Source of the DNA: Microbacterium sp. CH12i
GTDB lineage: Bacteria; Actinomycetota; Actinomycetes; Actinomycetales; Microbacteriaceae
NCBI RefSeq assembly: GCF_000685355.1
Contig: NZ_JHET01000004.1
Coordinates: 124,001 to 188,000 of the forward strand
DNA length: 64,000 nt
Reading direction: 5' to 3'
The translations under genes were made by a program, and so were the position numbers. Position 1 is the first letter of the stretch; the number at the start of each line of letters is the position of its first letter. The notes beneath the pieces were generated by a model. That model worked only from the letters and a program-made list of their open reading frames with translations. It ran no database searches and was not told the origin of the DNA. Shown piece by piece: positions 30,268 to 39,738 of this stretch.

Positions 30268-31254
30268 TCACTCCGCCCACGCCCGCAACCGTTCCACGCC
30301 CCACGTCGTGACGATGCGCTCCGGCGGCACCCCGGCCTGCTCTGCACGCTCGGCCCCGTAATCCAGCAGCGAAAGATGACCCGGCGCGTGCGCATCGGAA
30401 TCGAGCGAAAAGAGGCACCCGGCGTCCAGTGCGATGGCGATGAGGTCATCCGGCGGGTCTTGTCGTTCCGGACGAGAGTTGATCTCGACCGCGACGCCGT
30501 GCTCTGCGCAGGCGTCGAAAACCGCACGCGCATCGAACTGCGACTGTGCGCGCATGCCGCGCTCTCCCTGAACGAGCCGGCCAGTGCAATGCCCGAGCAC
30601 GTTGACTCGCGGATTGGACACCGCGGCGAGCATGCGCTTCGTCATCGGCCTGGATTCCATGCGCAGCTTCGAATGCACGGATGCCACGACGATGTCGAGT
30701 TCACCGAGAAGCGCGGCGTTCTGATCGAGAGCGCCGTCATCGAGAATGTCAACCTCGATACCCGCGAACATCGTAAACGTCGCCGTCGACTCTGCACGCA
30801 CGAGCGGGATCTGCTCGCGGAGCCGCTCAGCCGACAGCCCCCGCGCAATCTTGAGTCGCGGCGAATGATCTGTGATCGCCAGATATTCGTGGCCGAGCGC
30901 ACGCGCAGCATCCGCCATGGTGGCGATCGATGTGGTTCCGTCTGACCAGTCGGTGTGCGAGTGCAGGTCGCCTCGCAGCTTGGCCCGAAGCAATGACGTC
31001 CGCTCGGGCTCGACCTCGCCGCGCAACTCGACCAGGTACTCGGGGATCTCCCCTGCTTGCGCCTGCCGGATCACGGCAAATGTCGAGTCGCCGATGCCTT
31101 TTGCAGCCCGAAGCCTGGTCGGGTCGCCCCGCACCTCGTCTGGGAGATCCTGAAGCGTGGCCGCGGCTTGCCGGAAGGCCTTCGCCCGATACCTGGAAAC
31201 CCGCTCACGCTCAAGAAGCGTTGCAATCTCGAGCAGAGCGGCGACCGGATCCAT
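30268..31254 (-). CDS. PHP-domain metallohydrolase (PolX C-terminal type)
   Basis: 328-residue protein. The N-terminal 75 residues resemble the helix-hairpin-helix part of family X polymerases (SRYRAKAFRQAA, LRAAKGIGDS), but no polymerase domain is present. The PHP domain follows: DLHSHTDWSDG with His98 and His100, AITDHS, GIEVDIL, VLGHCTGR and DSDAHAPGHL supply the trinuclear metal site. The likely activity is a phosphoesterase or 3'-5' nuclease; the substrate is unknown. It starts six bases after the trpD stop, so the two are probably co-transcribed, though no functional link is known. Confidence 0.85.
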   Translation of the reverse strand: MDPVAALLEIATLLERERVSRYRAKAFRQAAATLQDLPDEVRGDPTRLRAAKGIGDSTFAVIRQAQAGEIPEYLVELRGEVEPERTSLLRAKLRGDLHSHTDWSDGTTSIATMADAARALGHEYLAITDHSPRLKIARGLSAERLREQIPLVRAESTATFTMFAGIEVDILDDGALDQNAALLGELDIVVASVHSKLRMESRPMTKRMLAAVSNPRVNVLGHCTGRLVQGERGMRAQSQFDARAVFDACAEHGVAVEINSRPERQDPPDDLIAIALDAGCLFSLDSDAHAPGHLSLLDYGAERAEQAGVPPERIVTTWGVERLRAWAE

Positions 31255-31260
31255 GGCGAC

Positions 31261-32325
31261 TCAGGCTGATGCGAGTTCGCGGGTGGTGTTCACCCACGCG
31301 TCCAGCTTCGCGGCCGCACTGCCATCATCGATTGCGGCCTGTGCACGGTCGTAGCCTTCACGGAGGCGGTCGAGAATCGGTCGCTGCACCTGAGAGGCGT
31401 CCTGAGAAAGTTCGAATGCGACGATCCCCGCCGCGGCGTTCAGCAACACGATGTCGCGCACCGCTCCGCGCGTGCCGGACAAAGTGTCACGAAGTACGCC
31501 GGCGTTGTGCTCCGGAGACCCGCCGATGAGGTCAGCGAGGTCTGCGGTCGGGATGCGGAGATCGCGCGGATCGAGGTCGTGCTCGTGAATGTCACCGCGG
31601 GTGACTTCCCAGATGCGGCTGTGACCGGTCGTTGTCAGCTCGTCAAGGCCATCATCGCCGCGGAACACCAGCGCGGTCGCACCACGAGTACGGAACACGC
31701 CCGTGATCAGCGGCACCCGCTCGAGCTGGGCAACGCCGACAGCATTCGCCTCGGCTCGTGCGGGGTTGCAGAGCGGGCCGAGCATGTTGAACACCGTCGG
31801 CACACCGAGTTCTCCGCGCGCGGCACCGGCGTGCTTGAAGCCGGGGTGGAAAGCCGCAGCCCACGCGAACGTGATCCCGATGCGTTCGAGAACAGTCGCG
31901 ACGTCCTCTGGGGAAAGCGAGAGCTGCAACCCCAGCGCACCAAGTACGTCGGATGAGCCAGATGCAGAGCTTGCTGCCCGGTTGCCGTGCTTCACCACGG
32001 GGATGCCGGTCGCGCCAATGATGATCGCCGCGGTGGTCGAGATGTTAACGGTTCCCACGCGATCGCCGCCGGTGCCGACGATGTCAAGCACATTCGGCGA
32101 AACCGGCAGCGGCACTGCCGCCTCGAGGATCGCATCGCGGAATCCGACAATCTCGTCGATCGTCTCTCCCTTTGCACGAAGAGCGATCAAGAACCCGGCA
32201 AGCTTCGCGTCTGAGACGTTCCCCTGCATCACCTCACGCATCGCCCAGGTTGACTCCCACACGCTGAGATCGCGGCGCTCCAAAAGAGTCGTGAGAACGT
32301 CGGGCCACGTCAGGGAATCTGCCAT
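31261..32325 (-). CDS. trpD: Anthranilate phosphoribosyltransferase
   Basis: 354-residue TrpD, which joins anthranilate to PRPP in tryptophan synthesis. The PRPP loop GTGGD is at residues 84-88 with NISTTAA after it, then KHGNRAASSASGSSDVLGALG and the metal-binding DDGLDEL. No other trp gene is adjacent. The ATG at 32325 is chosen because TAAGAT (32338-32333) ends seven bases before it; a longer in-frame start upstream lacks support. The transcript would be leaderless. Confidence 0.94.
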   Translation of the reverse strand: MADSLTWPDVLTTLLERRDLSVWESTWAMREVMQGNVSDAKLAGFLIALRAKGETIDEIVGFRDAILEAAVPLPVSPNVLDIVGTGGDRVGTVNISTTAAIIIGATGIPVVKHGNRAASSASGSSDVLGALGLQLSLSPEDVATVLERIGITFAWAAAFHPGFKHAGAARGELGVPTVFNMLGPLCNPARAEANAVGVAQLERVPLITGVFRTRGATALVFRGDDGLDELTTTGHSRIWEVTRGDIHEHDLDPRDLRIPTADLADLIGGSPEHNAGVLRDTLSGTRGAVRDIVLLNAAAGIVAFELSQDASQVQRPILDRLREGYDRAQAAIDDGSAAAKLDAWVNTTRELASA

Positions 32326-32332
32326 GACTGAG

Positions 32333-32338
32333 ATCTTA
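32333..32338 (-). promoter_or_regulatory. -10 box of leaderless trpD
   Basis: TAAGAT on the minus strand, seven bases from the trpD ATG. Confidence 0.55.
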
Positions 32339-32418
32339 TCGGCGCGAATGAAATCCTTTTGCGCGTACGGATGGCGCTGCATCCTTGTTTTCCCTTGAAT
32401 TCATGGACAATTCGCAGT

Positions 32419-32448
32419 GTTCTCTTAGGGTCCCCTAAGTAAGAGAAC
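32419..32448. promoter_or_regulatory. Nested palindromes between trpD and ctaE
   Basis: Outer arms GTTCTCTTA (32419-32427) and TAAGAGAAC (32440-32448) are perfect 9-base inverted repeats. Inside, CTTAGGGTCCCCTAAG (32424-32439) has perfect 7-base arms around TC. It lies about 47 bases upstream of the ctaE -10 box and 80 bases from trpD. It is probably an operator for the ctaE-qcrCAB operon. The TTAGG/CCTAA halves resemble iron-box halves only loosely. Confidence 0.5.
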
Positions 32449-32494
32449 AGGGAATCGGGTGTCGAGGATGCAAGAATCACCTCCGCAGATCGGC

Positions 32495-32500
32495 CATAAT
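32495..32500 (+). promoter_or_regulatory. -10 box of leaderless ctaE
   Basis: CATAAT, six bases before the GTG at 32507. GGAGGA lies between them, but directly abutting the GTG it is too close to act as a ribosome-binding site. Confidence 0.5.
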
Positions 32501-32506
32501 GGAGGA

Positions 32507-33159
32507 GTGACCACCTCAGCGACCTATGCCCCGGCGGCAAGAACCATCAAGCGCCCCAACCCGGTAGCTGTCGGCACCATTGTGTGGCTCGGCAGTGAAG
32601 TGATGTTCTTCGCGGGACTGTTCGCGATCTACTTCACGCTCCGCAGCACCTCTCCTGAGTTGTGGGCCGTGCGCACGGAACTGCTGAACGTTCCCTTCGC
32701 CGCAGTCAACACCGCCATCCTGGTGCTCTCCTCTGTGACCTGCCAGATGGGCGTGTTCGCAGCGGAAGACCTCCAGTCCTACCGGATCAAGAAGGGCGGT
32801 GTGAACGGCGCAGGCCGTCGCCGCCTGTTCGGCTGGGGAATGGTCGAGTGGTTCTGGCTCACCTTCGCGCTCGGCGCGATCTTCGTCTCCGGCCAGGTCT
32901 GGGAATACGCCCAGCTCGTCGCCGAAGGTTGCCGATCCAAGCTGACGCCTACGCCTCGGCCTTCTACATCACGACTGGCTTCCACGCCCTTCACGTCACC
33001 GGCGGACTCATCGCGTTCCTGCTCATCATGGGTCGCGCGTTCGCTGTCAAGAACTTTGCACATAAAGAGGCGACCTCCGCGATCGTTGTGTCCTACTACT
33101 GGCACTTCGTCGACGTCGTCTGGATTGTGCTGTTCTTCGTCATCTACTTCCTGAAATAA
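32507..33159 (+). CDS. ctaE: Cytochrome c oxidase subunit III (one-base frame break near 32928)
   Basis: About 217-residue subunit III of the aa3 oxidase, a membrane protein with five helices that stabilises the proton-pumping core. Helices 1-3 ([21 protein letters not shown] and onward) read to LVAEG; the rest ([25 protein letters not shown] to the stop) is in another frame. Restoring one G in AAGGTT, giving [13 protein letters not shown], restores the family sequence. The GTG at 32507 fits a leaderless start. It is first in ctaE-qcrC-qcrA-qcrB, the standard actinobacterial operon for the bcc-aa3 supercomplex. Confidence 0.92.
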
Positions 33160-33179
33160 GAGCGGAGCTGACCTGCGAA

Positions 33180-33983
33180 ATGGCACGAGAGAAGAAGCGT
33201 CGCTCGAACGGACGCCGTAGCCCCCTGGCTGCAGCAGCATTGATTGGAGCAGGCCTCCTCATCACCGGCGGTATCTACGCCGGTGCGTCTGCGGCGATAG
33301 CGGCAACCGACACCCAGACGACGGCGAGCACTCAGCTCACAGTCGACGATGGCGAGAAGCTATTCCAGGCGAACTGCGCCACCTGTCACGGCCTCGACTT
33401 GCAGGGCACGGCCAACGGCCCGAGCCTCTACGGCGTCGGTGAGCTCTCGGTTGAGTTCCAGCTGGCCACCGGCCGGATGCCGTTGCAGATGCAGGGCCCG
33501 CAGGCTCCGCAGAAGACACCGCAGTTCACGCAGCCGCAGATCGACGCCATGGCATCGTTCGTGCAGACCATCGCTCCGGGGCCGACCTACCCCGCAGCTG
33601 AGATCCTTGACGGCGAAGGTGACGTTGCCCACGGCGCTGAGCTCTTCCGCGTCAACTGCGCGATGTGCCACAACGTCGCCGCCGCCGGTGGAGCACTCAC
33701 CGAGGGCAAGTACGCCCCGGGGCTTGCCAACACCAGCGCACTGCACATCTACGCGGCCATGGTCACCGGCCCGCAGAACATGCCGGTGTTCGGCGACATG
33801 AACCTGTCAGACGACGACAAGCGCGACATCATCTCCGCACTGCTGTATCAGCAGGAAGCAGTAGAGATCGGTGGCTTCTCGCTCGGCAACCTGGGTCCGG
33901 TTTCTGAGGGCCTGTTCATCTGGATCTTCGGCATCGGCGGCCTGGTCGCCATCTCCGTGTGGATCACGGCGAAGTCCAACTGA
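33180..33983 (+). CDS. qcrC: Cytochrome bc1 complex diheme cytochrome c subunit
   Basis: 267-residue membrane-anchored diheme cytochrome c1, which passes electrons from the Rieske centre directly to the oxidase in actinobacteria that lack soluble cytochrome c. An N-terminal hydrophobic signal/anchor is followed by two CxxCH heme sites, Cys66-Ala-Thr-Cys69-His70 and Cys160-Ala-Met-Cys163-His164, and a C-terminal transmembrane helix at about 242-263. The frame is continuous. It sits between ctaE and qcrA. Confidence 0.96.
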   Translation: MAREKKRRSNGRRSPLAAAALIGAGLLITGGIYAGASAAIAATDTQTTASTQLTVDDGEKLFQANCATCHGLDLQGTANGPSLYGVGELSVEFQLATGRMPLQMQGPQAPQKTPQFTQPQIDAMASFVQTIAPGPTYPAAEILDGEGDVAHGAELFRVNCAMCHNVAAAGGALTEGKYAPGLANTSALHIYAAMVTGPQNMPVFGDMNLSDDDKRDIISALLYQQEAVEIGGFSLGNLGPVSEGLFIWIFGIGGLVAISVWITAKSN

Positions 33984-34020
33984 CACTTTTTTCATCGAAG
34001 AGGAACGTACGAGGAGCACC

Positions 34021-35096
34021 ATGGCACAGACGACGACTCGCAGGCTCTTGACAGGGCCTACCAGCCCTCTCCGGGGCTGGGTGTCGCAGTCAGCGATCCC
34101 GTGCACAACCCGGGTCTTCCGCCGCATCGCGAACGGATGACCGATAAGGATCCGCAAGCTGAAAAGCGCGCGGTCCGTACGGTGTACACGCTTTTTTATC
34201 TGTCGCTCGCTGGCAGCATCTGGGCGGTAGCGGCATACATGCTGTTCCCGATCGAGGACCAGTCGTTGATGTCGATTCGATACAACAACCTCTTCATCGG
34301 GCTCGGCATTGCGCTTGCTCTGCTGTGCCTCGGCATTGGCGCCATCCACTGGTCCAAGGCGCTCATGTCCGACAAGGAGCACATCGAGATGCGTCACCCC
34401 ACCCGGGGTCGCGACTCGACACGTGAAGCTGCCATCAAGGCATTCTCGGATGCGAACGAAGAGTCTGGCTTCGGCCGGCGCACGATGATCCGTAACTCGC
34501 TGTTCGCAGCGGTCATTGCATCGATCATTCCCGGCGTTGCTCTCTTCCGTGGTCTCGCTCCGCACAGCACCCCGGACAACCCCACCGCGGGCGATCCGGT
34601 CGCGCTGCTGCAGCACACCATGTGGGCCAAGGGACAGCGGCTGGTACGCGACCCCGACGGCACCCCAATCCGCGCATCGGATGTCACGCTGGGATCTGCG
34701 TTCCACGTGATCCCGGAAGATCTCGCGAACCTCTCGCACCACGACGGCTACCTCGAAGAGAAGGCCAAGGCAATCGTGCTGATGATGCGTCTTCGTCCCG
34801 AGCAGCTCATCGAGGTGGAAGAGCGCAAGGACTGGTCTTACGACGGCATCGTCGCGTACTCCAAGGTCTGCACCCACGTCGGATGCCCCGTTGCACTGTA
34901 CGAGCAGCAGACGCACCACCTGCTCTGCCCCTGCCACCAGTCGCAGTTCGACGTCACCGACCACGCCAAGGTCATCTTCGGTCCGGCAGCACGCCCGCTG
35001 CCTCAGCTGCCGATCATGGTCGATGAAGAGGGCTATCTCGTCGCGCGTAGCGACTTCACCGAGCCTGTTGGCCCGAGCTTCTGGGAGCGCCATTGA
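34021..35096 (+). CDS. qcrA: Cytochrome bc1 Rieske iron-sulfur subunit (frame break near 34029)
   Basis: Rieske 2Fe-2S protein of the bc complex, about 358 residues with the three-helix N-terminal membrane region typical of actinobacteria. The cluster ligands are Cys284 and His286 (CTHVGC) and Cys303 and His306 (CPCH), with the Cys289/Cys305 disulfide. The ATG at 34021 has AGGAGC upstream, but after three codons the frame is wrong. Restoring one G, CAGACG to CAGGACG, gives MAQDDDSQALDRAYQPSPG and continues into the long open frame. The stop overlaps the qcrB TTG start as TTGA. Confidence 0.93.
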
Positions 35097-36906
35097 GCAC
35101 CGCAACGCTGTCCAAAGAGGACAAGGACACTAAAGCACCGCTCGGCGGTCGCTTCGTTGGTGCCGCGTCGAACTACATCGATGAGCGCACCAGTCTCTCC
35201 GGTTTCGTCAAGGAACTTGGACGAAAGATCTTCCCCGACCACTGGTCGTTCATGCTCGGCGAGATCGCTCTGTGGAGCTTCGTCGTCGTGTTCATCTCCG
35301 GGTCGTTCCTGACTTTCTTCTTCGACGCTTCGATGGTGCCGACGCACTACACCGGTGCATACGTGCCCATGCGTGGCATCGAGATGTCGGCGGCACTCGA
35401 GTCGACGCTCCACATCTCCTTCGATCTGCGCGGTGGTCTACTGGTTCGCCAGATCCACCACTGGGCGGCGCTCGTGTTCGTGGCCGGCATCGGCGTGCAC
35501 ATGCTGCGTGTGTACTTCACCGGCGCATTCCGCAAGCCCCGCGAGCTGAACTGGGTGATCGGTTTCGTGCTGTTCATCCTGGCTCTCGCTGAGGCTTCAC
35601 CGGCTACTCGCTTCCCGATGACCTGCTCTCGGGCAATGGCCTCCGCATCATCGACGGCATGGTCAAGGGCATCCCGCTCATCGGCACTTGGACGTCGTTC
35701 CTGCTCTTCGGTGGCGAGTTCCCCGGTAGCGACATCGTCGGACGCCTGTATTCGCTGCACATCCTGTTGCTGCCTATGCTGGTCATCGCGTTGATCGCGG
35801 TGCACCTCATGCTCATGATCATCAACAAGCACACGCAGTTCGCTGGCCCCGGCCGCACGAATGACAACGTCGTGGGCTACCCGATGATGCCGATCTACAT
35901 GTCCAAGATGGGCGGCTACCTGTTCCTCGTCTTCGGCACGATCGTGCTGATCGCGACGTTCTTCCAGATCAACCCGGTCTGGGCGTACGGTCCCTATGAC
36001 CCCTCCCCTGTGTCGGCGGGTACTCAGCCTGACTGGTACATCGGGTTCGCGGATGGCGCGCTGCGCCTGGCGCCCCCGCATCTGGACATCACCTTCCTGG
36101 ATCGGACACTGTCACTCGGCATCCTTATTCCGGTTGCTGTCCTCGGTCTGTTCATCGTCCTCGTCGCGATCTATCCCTTCATTGAAGCGTGGGTCACGGG
36201 CGACAAGCGTGAGCACCACCTCGCTCAGCGCCCGCGCAACGCCGCAACGCGCACCGCGATCGGTGTCGCCGGCGTTATCTTCTACGCGGTCCTGTGGGCG
36301 GCTGCATCCTCCGACCTCATCGCCACGCACTTCATGCTGACGATGGAAGGCGTGATCCACACACTGCAGGCGTTGCTGATCCTCGGCCCGATCCTCGGCT
36401 ACTTCGTCGCCAAGCGCATCTGCATCGCGCTGCAGAAGAAGGACCGTGAGATCGTTCTGCACGGCTACGAGTCGGGGCGCATCGTCCGCCTCCCCGGGGG
36501 TGAGTTCATCGAAGTTCACCAGCCAGTCGAGACGTACGACCGTTGGAAGCTTATTGACGTCGACAACTACGAACCACTCGTGGTGCGTCCGAACGCTCAG
36601 GGTCGAATCCCATGGACGGAGAACCTGCGTTCTTCGATGTCTCGCTGGTTCTACGAAGACCGTCTCGCGCCGCTCACGCAGGCAGAGGTTGCGGCCGCTG
36701 ATGCACACCAGCACCACGTCACGGCTCACACCGCGGAGATTGAGGCCGAAGAGATCCAGGGCGCTCACGAGCGTGCTGGTGCCCCTGACGCCCCGCTGCA
36801 TCCGGAGGTCGAAACACACGTGGGCGAACAGCCGAACACACCGAGCTCGGTCATCGCGACCGATCCGGTGAAGAAGCCCAAGAAGAAGTCGGAGGACGGC
36901 GAGTAA
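35093..36906 (+). CDS. qcrB: Cytochrome bc1 cytochrome b subunit (frame break near 35594)
   Basis: Cytochrome b of the bcc complex, about 604 residues with the quinol sites and two b hemes. The N-terminal helices and the HISFDLRGG and RQIHHWAALVFVAG heme region read to FILALAEA. After one restored G (GAGGCTTC to GAGGGCTTC, near 35594) the sequence continues as AEGFTGYSLPDDLLSGNG, then GGEFPG, LHILLLP and RTNDNVVGYPMMP. A long hydrophilic C-terminal tail of about 130 residues beyond the last helix is His/Glu-rich and ends in Lys-rich sequence. It is last in the operon, with a strong terminator after it. Confidence 0.93.
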
Positions 36907-36920
36907 CTTTCGTTCTCCAA

Positions 36921-36961
36921 AAGGGAAGCCCCGTCCGCTTGGACGGGGCTTCCCTTTTTTT
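36921..36961 (+). terminator. Strong Rho-independent terminator of ctaE-qcrCAB
   Basis: AAGGGAAGCCCCGTCC (36921-36936) and GGACGGGGCTTCCCTT (36941-36956) are perfect 16-base arms around GCTT, followed by a run of T. It begins 15 bases after the qcrB stop. Confidence 0.95.
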
Positions 36962-37047
36962 GCATACAAGTTTCAAAGCGCGTGATTTATCTCAAACCGG
37001 GCACCGGGTCGCCGATGCCAGCCCACCCCGCCCTCCTCGGACAGGAA

Positions 37048-37053
37048 TATCAT
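37048..37053 (+). promoter_or_regulatory. -10 box of leaderless rhodanese gene
   Basis: TATCAT, six bases before the ATG at 37060. No ribosome-binding site lies at normal distance. Confidence 0.5.
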
Positions 37054-37059
37054 GAGCAC

Positions 37060-37478
37060 ATGATTGATCCTGCTGACTTCTTCGCCGCCAAGCTCGCCTA
37101 CGAGACCGACGCCAGCGACGTGTACGCCGCTCAGAAGGCCGGAGAGGATGTCGTGGTCATCGATGTCCGCTCCGACGAGGCGTGGGCCCAGGGGCGCGTT
37201 CCTGGTGCGATCCACATGCACTACAGCGAGATCGCGTCACGCGCACCGCAAGAGATCGCCAAGGATGCGAGTGTCGTTGTCTACTGCTGGAGCCCAGGAT
37301 GCAACGCCGGCGCCAAGGGCGCCTGGAGTTCGCGAAGCTTGGCTACACCGTACGTGAAATGATCGGCGGCTTCGAGTACTGGGTTCGCGAGGGCTATCCG
37401 GTGGCAGACGCCGAGGGCACACATCGCCGCCCCATCGATCCGCTCACGGGTGTCCCCCGCATCCGCACTCGCGCTTGA
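37060..37478 (+). CDS. Rhodanese-like domain protein (one-base frame break near 37322)
   Basis: About 139 residues when repaired: a single rhodanese domain with VVIDVRSDEAWAQGRVPGAIHM, the active-loop cysteine in VVYCWSPGCNAGAKGA, and a C-terminal GGFEYWVREGYP. The loop CWSPGCN has two cysteines, unlike the six-residue CxxxxR of classical thiosulfate sulfurtransferases, and resembles redox or sulfur-carrier variants. Restoring one C (GCCTGG to GCCCTGG) after AKGA joins the two frames as GALEFAKLGYTV. The ATG at 37060 fits a leaderless start; earlier in-frame starts are possible. It lies alone between two respiratory blocks. Confidence 0.82.
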
Positions 37479-37503
37479 GCGGGTATAAACACCTAGGCAA
37501 CGC

Positions 37504-37533
37504 AGAAGCCTCTGGATCTCTCCAGAGGCCTTC
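37504..37533. terminator. Bidirectional terminator between rhodanese gene and ctaF
   Basis: GAAGCCTCTGGA pairs with TCCAGAGGCCTTC around TCTC, followed on the plus strand by A-rich sequence and preceded by AACGCA. It lies between convergent genes (stop at 37478, stop at 37547) and could stop transcription both ways. Confidence 0.8.
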
Positions 37534-37546
37534 AACAAAACAGAAC

Positions 37547-37981
37547 TCAGCGGGCGAAGTTGCCTCGGTAGTACTCGTAGACCCAGCCGACGATCGCCAC
37601 GAAGAAGATTGCGACACCGATCGGCAGGAGGAAGTGTCCGACAGCCATTCCGACCAGGAACACGGCCGCGGATGCCGCAAGAACAATGGGCCACCACGAC
37701 CAGGGGCTGAACTCACCGAGCTCAGGGTCACCGTCATCGATGTCGGCCGTCAGAATGTCTTCGGGTAGCTCGCCACCCTGGGACTTGTGAGTGCGGTCAA
37801 GATAGACCGCAATCATGGCCGACATCAGCGCAACGAACAGCAGCGCCACAGTGCCGACCCATTCGACCTTGTTGACGGGCAGGGCATCGGGGTGGGCAAC
37901 GATATTCCACACCGTGTACATCGCAGAGACGATGAAGAAGAAGCCGGTGAGAATCCACCAGAGAACGACGTTAGAACGCAT
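37547..37981 (-). CDS. ctaF: Cytochrome c oxidase subunit IV (actinobacterial)
   Basis: 144-residue small subunit of the actinobacterial aa3 oxidase: four hydrophobic helices with the family pattern NVVLWWILTGFFF, KVEWVGTVALLFVALMSAMIAVYL, and FSPWSWWPIVLAASAAVFLVGMAVG, ending in VGWVYEYYRGNFAR. It starts three bases after the ctaD stop, so it is third of ctaC-ctaD-ctaF. Its role is structural or assembly; no cofactor is bound. Confidence 0.93.
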   Translation of the reverse strand: MRSNVVLWWILTGFFFIVSAMYTVWNIVAHPDALPVNKVEWVGTVALLFVALMSAMIAVYLDRTHKSQGGELPEDILTADIDDGDPELGEFSPWSWWPIVLAASAAVFLVGMAVGHFLLPIGVAIFFVAIVGWVYEYYRGNFAR

Positions 37982-37984
37982 AGC

Positions 37985-39733
37985 TTAGTTGGCCTCTCCG
38001 CTCGCACCGGCGCGGGCCGGCTCAGGCGCGGCGACAGGGTGTTCTGCAGCCTCAGGGTGATTCAGATCGAACGCGGGACGCTCACTTCGGATACGCGGGA
38101 TCGACGTGAAGTTGTGGCGCGGCGGCGGGCAGCTGGTCGCCCACTCGAGCGAACCGCCGTAGCCCCACGGGTCATTGACGGTGACCTTGGGCGCCTTGCG
38201 CGCGGTAATCCAGACGTTCAGGAAGAACGGCAACATCGAAGCACCGAGGATGATCGCACCGATCGTTGAAACCTGGTTGCCCCAGGTCCAACCGTCAGCC
38301 TCCGAGTAGTCCGCATAGCGACGCACCATGCCATCCACACCCAACCAGTGCTGAATGAGGAAGGTCATGTGGAAGCCGACGAACAGCATCCAGAAATGCA
38401 CATAGCCGAGCCGCTCATTCAGCATCCGCCCCGTCCACTTCGGCCACCAGAAGTAGAAGCCGGCGAACATCGCGAACACGACGGTGCCGAAGACGACGTA
38501 GTGGAAGTGAGCAACAACGAAGTACGTGTCGCTGATGTGGAAGTCAAGCGGAGGGGCTGCGAGGATGACACCGGTCAGACCACCGAAAACGAACGACACC
38601 AGGAAGCCCAGCGCGAACACCATCGGCGTTTCGAAGGTCACAGACCCTCGCCAGAGCGTTCCGATCCAGTTGAAGATCTTCACACCCGTCGGCACTGCGA
38701 TGAGCATGGTCATCAGCGCGAAGAAGGGCAGCAGCACACCGCCGGTGACGTACATGTGGTGTGCCCACACCGCGACCGAAAGTGCCGCGATCGCGATCGT
38801 CGCGTAGATCAGAGTCTTGTATCCGAAGATCGGCTTGCGGCTAAACACCGGGAAGATCTCCGAGACGATGCCGAAGAACGGCAGCGCAATAATGTACACC
38901 TCAGGGTGACCGAAGAACCAGAACAGGTGCTGCCAGAGGAGAACACCACCGTTGGCCGGGTCGAAGATGTGAGCACCCAGGATGCGGTCGGCCGCTGCTG
39001 CGAAGATCGCCGCTGCGAGCACCGGGAAGGCCATCAGAATCAGAAGGCTCGTGATCAGCGTGTTCCAGGAGAAGATCGGCATACGCCACATCGTCATGCC
39101 GGGAGCGCGCATGGTGATCACGGTCGTGATGAAGTTCACCGCACCGAGGATCGTTCCGAAACCGGACATACCGAGTCCGACCATCCAGAGGTTTCCACCG
39201 GCGCCAGGCGTGAAGGTCGCACTGGCCAGCGGCTGGTAAGCGAACCACCCGAACGATGCGGCGCCCTGCGGGGTGAGGAAGCCGGCGACAGCGATGATCG
39301 AGCCGAAGGCGAACAGCCAGAACGCGAACGCGTTCAGACGCGGGAACGCCACGTCTGGTGCACCGAGCTGCAGTGGCAGGATCGCGTTTGCGAATCCGGC
39401 GAACAGCGGGGTTGCGAACATGAGCAGCATGATCGTGCCGTGCATGGTGAACAGCTGGTTGTACTGCTCTTTCGTCGGGACGATCTGCATCCCGGGAGCG
39501 AACAGCTCGGCGCGGATGACGAGAGCCATCACGCCGCCGAGGAGGAAGAAGAGCACCGAGGCGATCAGGTACATGTACCCGATGGTCTTGTGATCAGTGG
39601 AGGTGATCCACTTGACGACGATGTTGCCCTTTTGCTCGGTACGCGAGGTGCTCATCAGAGCGGCCTGGCGGGCCGGCATCGCAGTGGGGCGAGCGCCAGC
39701 CGTCTGGCCGGGCATCTCAGTGGTGGTCGACAT
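37985..39733 (-). CDS. ctaD: Cytochrome c oxidase subunit I
   Basis: 582-residue catalytic subunit with twelve helices, carrying heme a, heme a3 and Cu-B, which reduces oxygen to water and pumps protons. Conserved segments include [12 protein letters not shown] (heme a His), [17 protein letters not shown] with the Cu-B His and the cross-linked Tyr, WAHHMYVTG (Cu-B His pair) and [10 protein letters not shown]. The frame is continuous over 1.7 kb, in contrast to its partners. It lies between ctaC (5 bases upstream) and ctaF. Confidence 0.97.
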   Translation of the reverse strand: MSTTTEMPGQTAGARPTAMPARQAALMSTSRTEQKGNIVVKWITSTDHKTIGYMYLIASVLFFLLGGVMALVIRAELFAPGMQIVPTKEQYNQLFTMHGTIMLLMFATPLFAGFANAILPLQLGAPDVAFPRLNAFAFWLFAFGSIIAVAGFLTPQGAASFGWFAYQPLASATFTPGAGGNLWMVGLGMSGFGTILGAVNFITTVITMRAPGMTMWRMPIFSWNTLITSLLILMAFPVLAAAIFAAAADRILGAHIFDPANGGVLLWQHLFWFFGHPEVYIIALPFFGIVSEIFPVFSRKPIFGYKTLIYATIAIAALSVAVWAHHMYVTGGVLLPFFALMTMLIAVPTGVKIFNWIGTLWRGSVTFETPMVFALGFLVSFVFGGLTGVILAAPPLDFHISDTYFVVAHFHYVVFGTVVFAMFAGFYFWWPKWTGRMLNERLGYVHFWMLFVGFHMTFLIQHWLGVDGMVRRYADYSEADGWTWGNQVSTIGAIILGASMLPFFLNVWITARKAPKVTVNDPWGYGGSLEWATSCPPPRHNFTSIPRIRSERPAFDLNHPEAAEHPVAAPEPARAGASGEAN

Positions 39734-39738
39734 GAGCC

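Noticed and set aside
32419..32448. Naming the ctaE upstream palindrome a DtxR/IdeR iron box
   Set aside because: Only the TTAGG and CTAA parts match the 19-base consensus. The symmetry centre is different.
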